This document shows positions 1 to 7,559 of a stretch of DNA of 64,000 nt, in pieces. The position numbers and the translations under genes were made by a program. The first letter of the stretch is position 1. Each line of letters opens with the position of its first letter. This stretch comes from Marinobacter sp. LQ44 (GTDB lineage: Bacteria > Pseudomonadota > Gammaproteobacteria > Pseudomonadales > Oleiphilaceae). The notes below the pieces were generated by a model. It worked only from the letters and a program-made list of their open reading frames with translations. It was not told where the DNA came from and made no database searches. The DNA lies in contig NZ_CP014754.1 of NCBI RefSeq assembly GCF_001447155.2, positions 372,001-436,000 of the forward strand, written 5' to 3'.

Positions 1-515
1 CGGCCGTCTGCGCCACGGCAGTAGGGTGTGCGCCCTCCCCCTTTGAGCTGCATTTCCCAGCGCTGGCTGTTGATGACGGCTTCAAGCACGGAGATGGCGC
101 GTCCGTCACCGTATCCGTTGCCAGTCTGGAACGGGCATTGCTGGTAGAACTCGGTGCCGTAGATAGAAAGTGCGTAGCCACACGCCCAACCGACGTTGCG
201 CATCGGCTCTGGAACCTGCGTTAAGTCGCCGGAAAACATCCGCACAAAGTCTTGTGACTGCGCCAGAGTGTCGGCGAAGCCCAGTTCGCGAAACAGACTC
301 TTGCTGTGGGCCACGTATTCCGGGTGTTCAATGGGCGTGGGGCTGACCGGAACATAGTGTCCTGAAAACACCTGCCGGGGCGCATGGTCATCACCATTCG
401 CTTTTCCCTCAGGATCGCAGTTGAGGGTGTCCATGAGCGAATAGTCCGCCATTGCTGCGAGATCGTTTAGGTTCGTGATCATCGGGGCTGTGTGGCGGGG
501 TGTTCGCTTTGGCAT
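1..515 (-). CDS. selO: SelO/YdiU-family protein AMPylase, N-terminal part (3' end outside window)
   Basis: The minus strand is open from an ATG at 515 to the window edge, giving the first 171 residues. The segment [16 protein letters not shown] (about 133-148) followed by [19 protein letters not shown] (153-171) matches the conserved N-terminal core of SelO pseudokinases, including the QLKG lysine (about residue 158). Members of this family transfer AMP from ATP to protein hydroxyls and act in redox stress. The start at 515 is supported by GAGGAG five bases upstream; an internal ATG at 482 is the alternative. The stop codon of the upstream PPOX-fold gene on the same strand is 69 bp away, so the two may be co-transcribed. 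The wording of the motif resembles the longer, eukaryote-like SelO branch more than E. coli YdiU. The family call is firm; the full length cannot be seen. Confidence 0.88.
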   Translation of the reverse strand, partial: MPKRTPRHTAPMITNLNDLAAMADYSLMDTLNCDPEGKANGDDHAPRQVFSGHYVPVSPTPIEHPEYVAHSKSLFRELGFADTLAQSQDFVRMFSGDLTQVPEPMRNVGWACGYALSIYGTEFYQQCPFQTGNGYGDGRAISVLEAVINSQRWEMQLKGGGRTPYCRGADG

Positions 516-584
516 AGGGGCTCCTCATGCGTGGATTGGGGTTGGGAAACAACGCTGACAGAGGGCGCGTTCCGTAGCAACAGT

Positions 585-1187
585 TTAAAGGCGAGCGGGG
601 AGCACTCCATGCCAAACAGGCAAAGCCAAATCCTCCGGGTCGTCATTCGGGCCACCGGTCCGCCTCTTGAATGAACCTTCCTCAATGGGGATCCGGTATA
701 ACGCAGTCGCCTTACGCTCTTTGTGGTTGGGCGCGCGAACCTGTTCCCAGCGCCCTGGCTCAATCTGGTTGATGATGGCCCGAAACGCGGCATCAAACTC
801 GGCGTCTTCCGTCACCGGTGAAGCCTTCCCGAACAATACCAGCGATTCGTAGTTCGCACTATGATGGAAGGCGGACTTGGTCATCACCCATTCATTTGTC
901 ACCGCAAATGATATGCATAAGAGGTCCCCTGCATTCAGGCGTTTTGACAAACGCCCTCCGTTCAGCGTGTGCAGGTAGAGGTTATCACCCATCCGCCAAA
1001 CCGTTAGTGGCACAATGCGTGGTTCACCTTGCTCCACAAACGCCACGTGGGCCGTTTTCAGGCGATCAATCAGCGCATAGGCCGGAGCGCGTTCATAGCT
1101 TGCCCGCTTAGGTGCGCGCTTCACCTGGCTGCGAGGGCAGCACGTTAGTAGGGATGAGTTTATCGTCGGTTCGTTTGTTGCCGTCAT
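585..1187 (-). CDS. Pyridoxamine 5'-phosphate oxidase-fold (NimA-like) flavin-binding protein
   Basis: A 200-residue protein with the split-barrel PPOX fold signature: HVAFVEQGEPRIVPLTVW near the N-terminus, LYLHTLNGGRLSKRL, and a Y-E-S-L-V-L-F-G-K-A strand mid-protein. Proteins of this type bind FMN or F420 and many are annotated as nitroimidazole-resistance or flavin-nucleotide-binding proteins; the true substrate is unknown. The start at 1187 is chosen because AGGAG lies six bases upstream; the open frame continues to 1253 without a better start. It is divergently transcribed from a MocR-type regulator, and this pairing is the usual arrangement when MocR proteins control a PPOX-fold gene. 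Family call is good; specific function is not known. Confidence 0.8.
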   Translation of the reverse strand: MTATNEPTINSSLLTCCPRSQVKRAPKRASYERAPAYALIDRLKTAHVAFVEQGEPRIVPLTVWRMGDNLYLHTLNGGRLSKRLNAGDLLCISFAVTNEWVMTKSAFHHSANYESLVLFGKASPVTEDAEFDAAFRAIINQIEPGRWEQVRAPNHKERKATALYRIPIEEGSFKRRTGGPNDDPEDLALPVWHGVLPARL

Positions 1188-1240
1188 CGTCTGCTCCTGA
1201 AGGGCTGTGCGTCCAAAAAGTACCCCGCTATTGAAAGCCA

Positions 1241-1259
1241 CTTCTGATACCATCAGAAG
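1241..1259. promoter_or_regulatory. Perfect inverted repeat, candidate operator of the MocR regulator
   Basis: CTTCTGAT-ACC-ATCAGAAG is an 8-bp perfect inverted repeat with a 3-bp spacer, in the 106-bp gap between the divergent PPOX-fold and MocR genes, 35 bp before the MocR ATG at 1294. Its position fits control of one or both promoters. That it binds the MocR protein is inference. Confidence 0.5.
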
Positions 1260-1293
1260 AGCCAGATTATGATTTTTGTTAGGACCAGTTGGT

Positions 1294-2721
1294 ATGATCG
1301 ATGATATTCGCCTGACCAGTGAGGCACCGCTCCAAAAGCAGCTTTACCTGCAACTGTCCGAGCGCATTCTGACGCAGCGATTTCCAGCTGGGAGCCGTCT
1401 CCCTTCTAGCCGACAGATGGCTCTGGATCCTGGGATTAGCCGGAACACCGTGAACGCCGTGTATGATCAGCTCAAGGCTGAGGGATTCCTTACAAGTTCT
1501 GCTGGCAGGGGTATCTTTGTACATGAAGACATCAAGGCCGCGGTAAAACCGGCTGGACCAGGGCTGAAACAGCCAATAAAAAATGCTACTTCCCTTCCCC
1601 CATTGCCCGCTGTTCCTCGCAACAGGCTCAAAGCAGTGGAAGACGCAAGCCTGCCGTTTCAGCCGGGGCTACCTGATCTGGATGCCTTCCCCATTCGAGC
1701 CTGGAACCGGATTCTCCATCATCAGGAGAGCCGTCGTGCCCTGAGAGGTTATGACACCATTCAGGGATATCAGCCACTTCGGAGTGCCATCGCCAGCTAC
1801 TTACGGGCCTCTCGGGGCGTTCGCTGCGAAGAACATCAGATAATCATTACCAATGGTGCCCAGCAAGCGCTGTCCCTCATCGCCGATGTGTTTCTGCAAC
1901 CTGGCGATCGTGTCTTTTGCGAGAACCCTGGATACAGGGGCGCCCGTAACGCACTGAGTCGTCACAACAATCCCTTGGTTCCGGTCCCTTTGAGGAACCA
2001 GGTTCTGGATGTAAACGCACTCTCTGACCTGGGTCCTGCGAAACTTTTCTTTTGTACCCCTACTCATCAGTATCCGATGGGTGGCATCCTCGACCTGTCC
2101 CAGCGCATAGCGCTTGTACGGTGGGCGCAGCAAAATAACTGCTGGATTATCGAAGACGACTACGACAGCGAGTTCCACTTTTTCAACAAACCCTTTGCCG
2201 CCATTCAGGGGATGTTCGACAACGCCCCGGTGCTCTATGTGGGTAGCTTCAGCAAAACGCTGATGCCCTCCCTGCGGGTAGGCTACCTGGTGGTGCCAGA
2301 GTCCGTTGTCGAACCCTTGCTCTGGGCAAAACAAATTAATGGCGGGGAATCCCCGTTGATGACTCAGGCCACCATCGCCGAGTTCATCGAAAGCGGTCAG
2401 TTCACGCGGCACCTGCGCCGCATGCGCCAGCTTTACCGGGACAAATGGCAGCTTTTCCAGAAGCGATTAACGCAGGAACTGGGAGGCCTGGTGCAACCTG
2501 TGGCGGAAAGCGCCGGCATGCATCTGGTGATTGAAGGAGATTTCGACGATGTATCCCTCAGCCAGTGGCTGAAAACCCGAGGGTTTGGCAGCACGCCCCT
2601 GAGCGCCCACTTCATCGGACAACAATCCCGGAGTGGCCTGGTGATGGGGTTTGCCAGCGCCAATGAGCACCAGATTGAGGAGTGTGTGGTGGCGTTAAGA
2701 GCGGGATTGGCGAACTTCTAG
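1294..2721 (+). CDS. MocR/PdxR-type GntR transcriptional regulator with aminotransferase domain
   Basis: 475 residues. An N-terminal winged helix (about 10-75) carries the GntR pattern PAGSRLPSSRQMA and ISRNTVNAVYDQLKAEGFL, followed by a linker and a fold-type-I aminotransferase domain. The PLP-binding lysine is visible in GSFSKTLMPSLRVGY (Lys321), and IIEDDYDSEF is the conserved strand before it. MocR proteins use bound PLP or an amino-acid derivative as effector rather than catalysing transamination. The ATG at 1294 is preferred over an upstream TTG at 1276 because AGGA lies upstream of it. Its likely target is the divergent PPOX-fold gene. One oddity is LDPGISRNT in the recognition region, where family members usually have LGVSRNT. 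The family is certain; the effector and regulon are inferred. Confidence 0.9.
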   Translation: MIDDIRLTSEAPLQKQLYLQLSERILTQRFPAGSRLPSSRQMALDPGISRNTVNAVYDQLKAEGFLTSSAGRGIFVHEDIKAAVKPAGPGLKQPIKNATSLPPLPAVPRNRLKAVEDASLPFQPGLPDLDAFPIRAWNRILHHQESRRALRGYDTIQGYQPLRSAIASYLRASRGVRCEEHQIIITNGAQQALSLIADVFLQPGDRVFCENPGYRGARNALSRHNNPLVPVPLRNQVLDVNALSDLGPAKLFFCTPTHQYPMGGILDLSQRIALVRWAQQNNCWIIEDDYDSEFHFFNKPFAAIQGMFDNAPVLYVGSFSKTLMPSLRVGYLVVPESVVEPLLWAKQINGGESPLMTQATIAEFIESGQFTRHLRRMRQLYRDKWQLFQKRLTQELGGLVQPVAESAGMHLVIEGDFDDVSLSQWLKTRGFGSTPLSAHFIGQQSRSGLVMGFASANEHQIEECVVALRAGLANF

Positions 2722-2963
2722 CCGCCCCAGGACCGCAAACTCTCAGTCAGGAAATCTGCAGCATCGAAATCCGGTGGCCGCTGGAAGGTGGTATCCAGTA
2801 ATTGCACGTCGCTGATGCGGTCCAGCCGGAACGAACGCATGGCCTGCCTGAGGTGGCAGAACCCGGTGACATACCAACGCCCCTGCTCCGTCGTTATCGG
2901 GATTCCGAGTTCTTCTAATACCGTGATGTAGCGCCGGATTGTCCGCCGGTTCCGGTGTTTGCA
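2718..2963 (-). pseudogene. Remnant of a YafY/WYL-type transcriptional regulator with internal deletion
   Basis: Reading the minus strand gives an 82-codon open frame that follows an in-frame TAA (2964-2966) and has no ATG near its beginning. It starts with the end of a DeoR-like helix-turn-helix (RNRRTIRRYITVLEELGIPI, then TTEQG) and passes directly into the C-terminal part of a WYL domain (RWYVTGFCHLRQAMRSFRLD, later FQRPPDFDAADFL). Intact family members are roughly 230 residues, with about 100 residues between these parts, so both the N-terminus and the middle are missing. The stop codon overlaps the end of the MocR gene. It lies divergent from a glutathione S-transferase gene, so it may once have regulated that neighbour. 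Recognition is by motif memory only; an alignment would settle the deletion boundaries. Confidence 0.65.
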
Positions 2964-3076
2964 TTAAAGATGCATTGTCAGGTTTATTTAGGACAGTTTC
3001 TCGCCTACATATAAATTAATCTGGCCCTGCTGTAACTCACATTACCTGCAATACTGACTTGAGAAGGAGATCAAAC

Positions 3077-3712
3077 ATGTCAGAACTTACCTTTTACACC
3101 CACCCTATGTCCCGCGGCCGGGTAGTACGCTGGATGCTGGAAGAAGTTGGCGTTCCCTACACGGTAGAGACCATGCAATTCGGCCCGGAGATGAAAACCC
3201 CGAAGTACCTGGCCATCAACCCCATGGGTAAGGTGCCTGCGATCAAACACGGCAACACCGTCGTTACCGAAGTGGCGGCCATCTGCGCCTACCTGGCGGA
3301 CCAGTTCCCCGAGAAGAATCTGGCGCCACCGCCGCACTCGATGGAACGCGGCCCCTACTACCGCTGGCTTTTCTTTATGGCAGGGCCCTTTGAAATGGCC
3401 ACCAGTGCGCTGGCCTACGGCTGGAAAATCGATAGCAGCAACCTGCAGGCTGTCGGCTGTGGCCGCGTGGAGGACAGTGTCAATACCCTGGAAAAAGTAC
3501 TCGGCCAAAGCCCTTACATCTGCGGCGATCACTTCACCGCGGCGGATGTGCTGGTCAGCAGTTACCTGTGGTGGGAAACGATGCAGAAAAATATTCCGCA
3601 GAATGAGGTATTTCAGGACTACATCAAACGCACGGAAAACAGGCCCGCCGCCCAACGTGCCAATGAACTGGACGATGCGCTGGCAGAGCAGATGGGCGTC
3701 ACGCCGGTGTAG
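3077..3712 (+). CDS. Glutathione S-transferase family protein
   Basis: 211 residues. The N-terminal thioredoxin-like domain begins SELTFYTHPMSRGRVVRWML, with the cis-proline region NPMGKVPAIKHGNTVVTEVAAICAY (E-V-A in place of the common E-S-x glutathione contact). The all-helical C-terminal domain contains CGDHFTAADVLVSSYLWW, the usual N-capping/hydrophobic-staple segment. The start at 3077 has AAGGAG nine bases upstream. GSTs conjugate glutathione to electrophiles or act as lyases or isomerases in the cytosol; nothing here fixes the substrate. It is followed by a strong hairpin terminator and is convergent with a LysR gene. The decayed WYL-type regulator upstream suggests lost local control. 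Confidence 0.9.
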   Translation: MSELTFYTHPMSRGRVVRWMLEEVGVPYTVETMQFGPEMKTPKYLAINPMGKVPAIKHGNTVVTEVAAICAYLADQFPEKNLAPPPHSMERGPYYRWLFFMAGPFEMATSALAYGWKIDSSNLQAVGCGRVEDSVNTLEKVLGQSPYICGDHFTAADVLVSSYLWWETMQKNIPQNEVFQDYIKRTENRPAAQRANELDDALAEQMGVTPV

Positions 3713-3719
3713 GATCAGG

Positions 3720-3752
3720 CGAAGGGCTCGGCTAGGTTGAGCCCTTCGTTTA
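3720..3752 (+). terminator. Hairpin terminator after the GST gene
   Basis: CGAAGGGCTC (3720-3729) and GAGCCCTTCG (3739-3748) form a perfect 10-bp stem with a 9-base loop, followed by TTT. It sits between convergent GST and LysR genes and touches the LysR stop codon. The T-tract is short. Confidence 0.75.
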
Positions 3753-4679
3753 TGACTGATCCATCAGTGCGAAGTCCACCTCATCCATGGATTCTCCGAG
3801 GAAGTCCAACAGTGCCCTGACCGCAGGCAACAATCCCCTGCGGGACGGAAATACCGCGTGAAGTATTCCGCCCCTTGGCTGCCAACCCGGTAGCACATTA
3901 ATTAATCGCCCTTCGACCAGGTCCCGACCACCTACAATCAACGGCATACGCACCACTCCCAAGCCCTCCAGGGCCGCCTGTCTGAGTGTAAACACATCGT
4001 CAGTGACAAGCCTGGGCGAATGCCGCACCTGCGCCGTGGCGCCACCCGGTCCATCCAGGCACCAGATGTGTTTGCCGTCGGATTGTTCAAAATCCAGGCT
4101 CGGCAGATTTGCCAGCTCATCCGGATTCTCAGGTTTGGTGTAATGGTTGAAGAAATCCCTGGACGCCATCAGACATTGCGGGCTTTTCGACAGCACCTTC
4201 ATGGTTAGCCCGCTGTCTTCCAACGGAGGAAATCGGACCCGTAGCGCCAGGTCCAACCCCTCTTTCAGGACATCCACCCGGCGGCTGGTGGCGTCAATCT
4301 CGACTTTCACCTCCGGGTATTTGGCCATAAAGCGCACTAACAGCTGGCCAACATGAAAATAGATCAAGCCTGGCGGGCAACTCATCCGGATTACCCCCCT
4401 GGGCTCCGCCCGTGATCGATCTATCACCTCCTGGGCCGCCTCTGCCTCCACCAACATGGCCACACAGTGACGGTAATACTCCTGCCCCAGCTCTGTGATG
4501 GTAAAGCGTCGTGTAGAGCGATTGATCAATCGGGTGTCCAGGCGGTCTTCCAGCATCGGGATGCGACGGCTCAGTTTCGATTTGGGCACGCCTAGTGCCC
4601 TTCCCGCCGGCGCGAAACCACCGTGGTCCACCACCTTGACGAAGTAAAAGAGATCGTTGAGGTCCTGCATATCGGCCAT
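3750..4679 (-). CDS. LysR-family transcriptional regulator
   Basis: 309 residues with an N-terminal winged helix (NDLFYFVKVVDHGGFAPAGR, then ALGVPKSKLSRRIPMLEDRL) and a periplasmic-binding-protein-like effector domain (GVIRMSCPPGLI through the C-terminus). The helix-turn-helix resembles regulators of the AaeR/DsdC-like subgroup that typically control neighbouring oxidoreductase or hydrolase genes. It is divergent from the YcaC-like hydrolase at 4834 across a 154-bp gap, so control of the hydrolase/ABM/pirin genes is the simplest reading. The start at 4679 is uncertain; MQDLNDL at 4670 is equally good. The effector is unknown. Confidence 0.9.
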   Translation of the reverse strand: MADMQDLNDLFYFVKVVDHGGFAPAGRALGVPKSKLSRRIPMLEDRLDTRLINRSTRRFTITELGQEYYRHCVAMLVEAEAAQEVIDRSRAEPRGVIRMSCPPGLIYFHVGQLLVRFMAKYPEVKVEIDATSRRVDVLKEGLDLALRVRFPPLEDSGLTMKVLSKSPQCLMASRDFFNHYTKPENPDELANLPSLDFEQSDGKHIWCLDGPGGATAQVRHSPRLVTDDVFTLRQAALEGLGVVRMPLIVGGRDLVEGRLINVLPGWQPRGGILHAVFPSRRGLLPAVRALLDFLGESMDEVDFALMDQS

Positions 4680-4833
4680 CGTCCTGAAATTGGAACGGTG
4701 AGTATAGATTTACAACCTACTCAGGCCAAAGGGCCCGGACTATTCTGGCACCTCACGACAACATTGGCATAGACCCCAAGGTATCCGGGGCAACCGATGC
4801 TTATGTGCCGAAAACTAAAACAGGAGAATGGAT

Positions 4834-5454
4834 ATGGCGTTTAAATACAATCGTTTGAACAAGGACGATGTTGCTCTGCTCATGGTAGACCACCAGTCCG
4901 GCCTGTTGTCGCTGGTTCGGGATTTCTCGCCAGACGACTTCAAGAACAATGTGCTGGCGCTGGCAGACATTGCCAAGTTCTTTGATATCCCGACCATTCT
5001 GACCACCAGTTTCGAAAATGGGCCTAACGGCCCGCTGGTGCCGGAATTGAAGGAAATGTTCCCGGATGCGCCGTATTTTGCGCGGCCCGGTCAGATCAAC
5101 GCCTGGGATAATGAGGACTTCGTGAAGGCGGTAAAAGCCACCGGCAAGAAACAGCTGTTGATTGCCGGCGTGGTGACCGATGTGTGTGTTGCTTTCCCCA
5201 CGCTCTCAGCCCTGGAAGAAGGCTACGAAGTGTTTGTGGTAACCGACGCCTCCGGCACCTTTAACCGGACCACCCGTGATGCTTCATGGAGCCGAATGGA
5301 ACAGGCCGGCGCACAACTGATGAACTGGTTCAGCGTTGGCTGCGAACTGCATCGTGACTGGCGCAATGACATCGAAGGCTTTGGTGGCATCCTGGCCAAG
5401 CACCTGCCCCATTATGCCAACCTGATGCAAAGCTACGGCGCCCAGCAGGGGTAA
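4834..5454 (+). CDS. YcaC-like isochorismatase-family hydrolase
   Basis: 206 residues of the cysteine-hydrolase superfamily. The catalytic Asp is in LLMVDHQSGL, the Lys is in the ATGKKQLLIAGV segment, and the nucleophilic Cys is in GVVTDVCVAFPTLSA. The C-terminal WRNDIEGFGGILAKHLPHYANLM is typical of the YcaC subgroup, whose substrates are poorly known. The start at 4834 is preferred over the ATG at 4828 because AGGAG would be too close to the latter. It heads a group with the ABM-domain gene and the pirin gene and faces a LysR regulator. A weak hairpin follows it at 5469. A true isochorismatase role is unlikely given the lack of siderophore genes nearby. Confidence 0.88.
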   Translation: MAFKYNRLNKDDVALLMVDHQSGLLSLVRDFSPDDFKNNVLALADIAKFFDIPTILTTSFENGPNGPLVPELKEMFPDAPYFARPGQINAWDNEDFVKAVKATGKKQLLIAGVVTDVCVAFPTLSALEEGYEVFVVTDASGTFNRTTRDASWSRMEQAGAQLMNWFSVGCELHRDWRNDIEGFGGILAKHLPHYANLMQSYGAQQG

Positions 5455-5468
5455 TCGCCTGAAATTAC

Positions 5469-5492
5469 AACCCACAGGGATCGTGGGTTTGG
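5469..5492 (+). terminator. Possible weak hairpin terminator or attenuator after the YcaC-like gene
   Basis: AACCCAC (5469-5475) pairs with GTGGGTT (5483-5489) over a 7-base loop, followed by TT then GGG. The stem is short and there is no real T-run, so partial readthrough into the ABM gene is likely. Confidence 0.3.
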
Positions 5493-5544
5493 GTTGGCCC
5501 ACCTGATATTGCCAACTGACTGAACCGCGCTGCGGGGTACCCCC

Positions 5545-6117
5545 ATGTCTGACGCCACACCCAACGTGCACTATAGTAGCGGGAGAACGATTTATATTCG
5601 GCACTCTGTTAAGGCCGACCAGAGAGACCGTTATGAAACCTGGCTAAGACAGATCATCAATGCGGCAGCCGAGTTTCCAGGTCATCAAGGCGTGCATATC
5701 GTTCGCCCGCCTACAGGGCGACACACTTTTGAAATTTCTGTACGATTTTCTGGCCGGGCCGAAGCTGAAGCGTGGTTAGATTCTGATATTCGGAAGGAAT
5801 TGATCAGTGAGATACGTACGGCGCTCGAATCTCAGGAGCAGGTTGAGATCAAAACGGGTATCGATTTCTGGTTTACGCCACCAGCATCCACTGCGCCACA
5901 GCCTACGCGCTGGAAACAGTGGGCACTGACCACTGCCGTGATCTGGCCACTAACCATGGTTGTTCCCGCCGTTTATAGACCAGTATTTGATTTAATACCG
6001 GTTCTGGGGGCCTGGGGCGTACGACATGGTATCGTAGCCGCCACCATTGTCGGTCTCGTTGTTTATCTGATTATGCCAAGGCTGGTTCGCCTGGTGGCGG
6101 GCTGGTTGTTCCGCTAA
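5545..6117 (+). CDS. Antibiotic biosynthesis monooxygenase (ABM)-domain protein with C-terminal membrane segments
   Basis: 190 residues. The first 110 form an ABM-like ferredoxin-type domain (IYIRHSVKADQRDRYETWLR, FPGHQGVHIVRPPTGRHTFE, then SVRFSGRAEAEAWLDSD). After a Pro/Thr-rich linker (about 111-124) come two hydrophobic segments, WALTTAVIWPLTMVVPAVY and GIVAATIVGLVVYLIM, each long enough to span the membrane. Soluble ABM proteins are heme-degrading or quinone-oxidising enzymes of about 100 residues; the membrane-tethered form would place the domain at the inner membrane, probably on the cytoplasmic side. It lies between a YcaC-like hydrolase and a pirin. Function is inferred only from family. 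Confidence 0.8.
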   Translation: MSDATPNVHYSSGRTIYIRHSVKADQRDRYETWLRQIINAAAEFPGHQGVHIVRPPTGRHTFEISVRFSGRAEAEAWLDSDIRKELISEIRTALESQEQVEIKTGIDFWFTPPASTAPQPTRWKQWALTTAVIWPLTMVVPAVYRPVFDLIPVLGAWGVRHGIVAATIVGLVVYLIMPRLVRLVAGWLFR

Positions 6118-6151
6118 TCACTCACAATACATTTATAAACTGGAGCCGATT

Positions 6152-7066
6152 ATGAGCAATCTCTCACCACAAACCGAATTCGACTGCCCAATCACCAAAG
6201 AATGCGGCGCTCTGGTTCAACTCCTGCAACCTCGTGAACGAGACCTCGGCGGCTTTTCAGTGCGGCGAGTACTTCCGGTAGTGGGGCAAAAGATGATCGG
6301 GCCGTGGATTTTCTTTGATCATATGGGGCCTGCACACTTTCCTGCCGGCGACGGCATCAATGTGCGCCCTCACCCGCATATTGGCATTGCTACCGTCACT
6401 TACCTGTTTGAAGGCGAAATCCTGCATCGTGATTCCCTTGGGAGCCTGCAAGCCATCCGCCCGGGCGATATCAATCTGATGGTGGCCGGGCACGGTATTG
6501 TGCATTCAGAACGGGAACGCCCGGAGATCACGGCAACTGACCACACGCTCCATGGCTTGCAGCTATGGCTGGCGTTGCCTGAGGCGGAAGAAGAAACAGA
6601 TCCCGCCTTTTACCACTACCCGGAGAGCACCGTGCCCTCCGTGTCGGTAGGTGATGTGCCAGTTCGCGTGATGATGGGGACTGCCTATGGTGAGACCTCA
6701 CCGGTGAAGGTGTTTGCCGACACCCTGTATATAGAGGCCTGGCTGAAGCCTGGTCAGAAGCTGACCTTGCCGGACGCCCAGGAACGCGGTCTCTATGTGG
6801 CGAAGGGGCGGCTTCTGGCAGGCGGAACGGAGATTCCCGAGTTCTCCATGGCCGTTCTGTCAGAGCAGCAAGGCGTCATCGTTGAAGCCTTGGAAGAAAC
6901 GCGGCTCGCACTGATTGGTGGCGAGCCTCTTGGCAAACGGTTTATCGAGTGGAACTTCGTTTCCAGTCGCAAGGAGAGAATTGAAGAGGCTAAACGCGAT
7001 TGGGAAAACGGCCAATTTCCCTCCGTCCCTGGCGATGAGGATGAGTTTATCCCTCTCCCGGGCTAA
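6152..7066 (+). CDS. Pirin family protein
   Basis: 304 residues with the two-cupin pirin architecture. The metal site is in the N-terminal cupin: VRPHPHIGIATVTYLFEGEI gives two histidines, and the segment GDINLMVAGHGIVHSERE gives further His and Glu ligands. GPWIFFDHMGPAHFPAG is the standard pirin signature before it. Bacterial pirins of the YhhW type have quercetin 2,3-dioxygenase activity in vitro; others bind partner enzymes. The C-terminal FIEWNFVSSRKERIEEAKRD is typical. The start at 6152 has GGAG seven bases upstream. It is last in the LysR-divergent group and convergent with the ICMT-like gene. Confidence 0.92.
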   Translation: MSNLSPQTEFDCPITKECGALVQLLQPRERDLGGFSVRRVLPVVGQKMIGPWIFFDHMGPAHFPAGDGINVRPHPHIGIATVTYLFEGEILHRDSLGSLQAIRPGDINLMVAGHGIVHSERERPEITATDHTLHGLQLWLALPEAEEETDPAFYHYPESTVPSVSVGDVPVRVMMGTAYGETSPVKVFADTLYIEAWLKPGQKLTLPDAQERGLYVAKGRLLAGGTEIPEFSMAVLSEQQGVIVEALEETRLALIGGEPLGKRFIEWNFVSSRKERIEEAKRDWENGQFPSVPGDEDEFIPLPG

Positions 7067-7076
7067 CCAGAGGTTC

Positions 7077-7538
7077 TTACAACCAGCGCCGAACTCTCTC
7101 AACGTAATGATTGAACTGGTCTCCAAACAGGTCCCGCATATTGCGCTCCTCAGGCTTGATCTGGAAACGGTTCATATAAAGCACATAAAGCGGAAGCAAT
7201 AACGCAGCGAAGACGCTGCCGAGATATAACCACCAGGCTGCCAGAATCATCAGGAACCCCAAATACATGGGGTTTCTGGTGTGGCGATACACGCCATTGA
7301 CCACCAGAGTTGTCGTCTGGTGTGGCGTGCGAGGGTCCACCGTTGTGCCTGCGCGCCTGAAAGCGAGAACGCCCATTAGTGCGATGACCACACCGGCAAC
7401 CAAAACAACGGCAAACAACAGAACCCTTCCAGGAAACGCGAAGTATCCGGAAGGCAGCAGCCGGGACACTGCCCACATGACAGCCCCAAAGAGTAGCGTC
7501 AGGATAACCGGTGGAACCTTTAGCTCGAGCGCTTTCAC
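7077..7538 (-). CDS. Isoprenylcysteine carboxyl methyltransferase-like membrane protein
   Basis: 153 residues with about four membrane segments: two at the N-terminus, a pair around VFAALLLPLYVLYMN, and the conserved ICMT/PEMT core VYRHTRNPMYLGFLMILAAW plus KPEERNMRDLFGDQFNHYVE. That core binds S-adenosylmethionine at the membrane. Bacterial members are common, and their lipid or protein substrates are mostly unknown. The start at 7538 gives the usual family length. The gene is 21 bp downstream of mqo on the other side of its start (mqo ends at 7560), an unlikely operon because the ICMT-like gene lies after mqo on the same strand with no clear terminator between them, leaving co-transcription possible. 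Confidence 0.85.
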   Translation of the reverse strand: MKALELKVPPVILTLLFGAVMWAVSRLLPSGYFAFPGRVLLFAVVLVAGVVIALMGVLAFRRAGTTVDPRTPHQTTTLVVNGVYRHTRNPMYLGFLMILAAWWLYLGSVFAALLLPLYVLYMNRFQIKPEERNMRDLFGDQFNHYVERVRRWL

Positions 7539-7559
7539 TTGTTTTTCCCTTCCACATTC

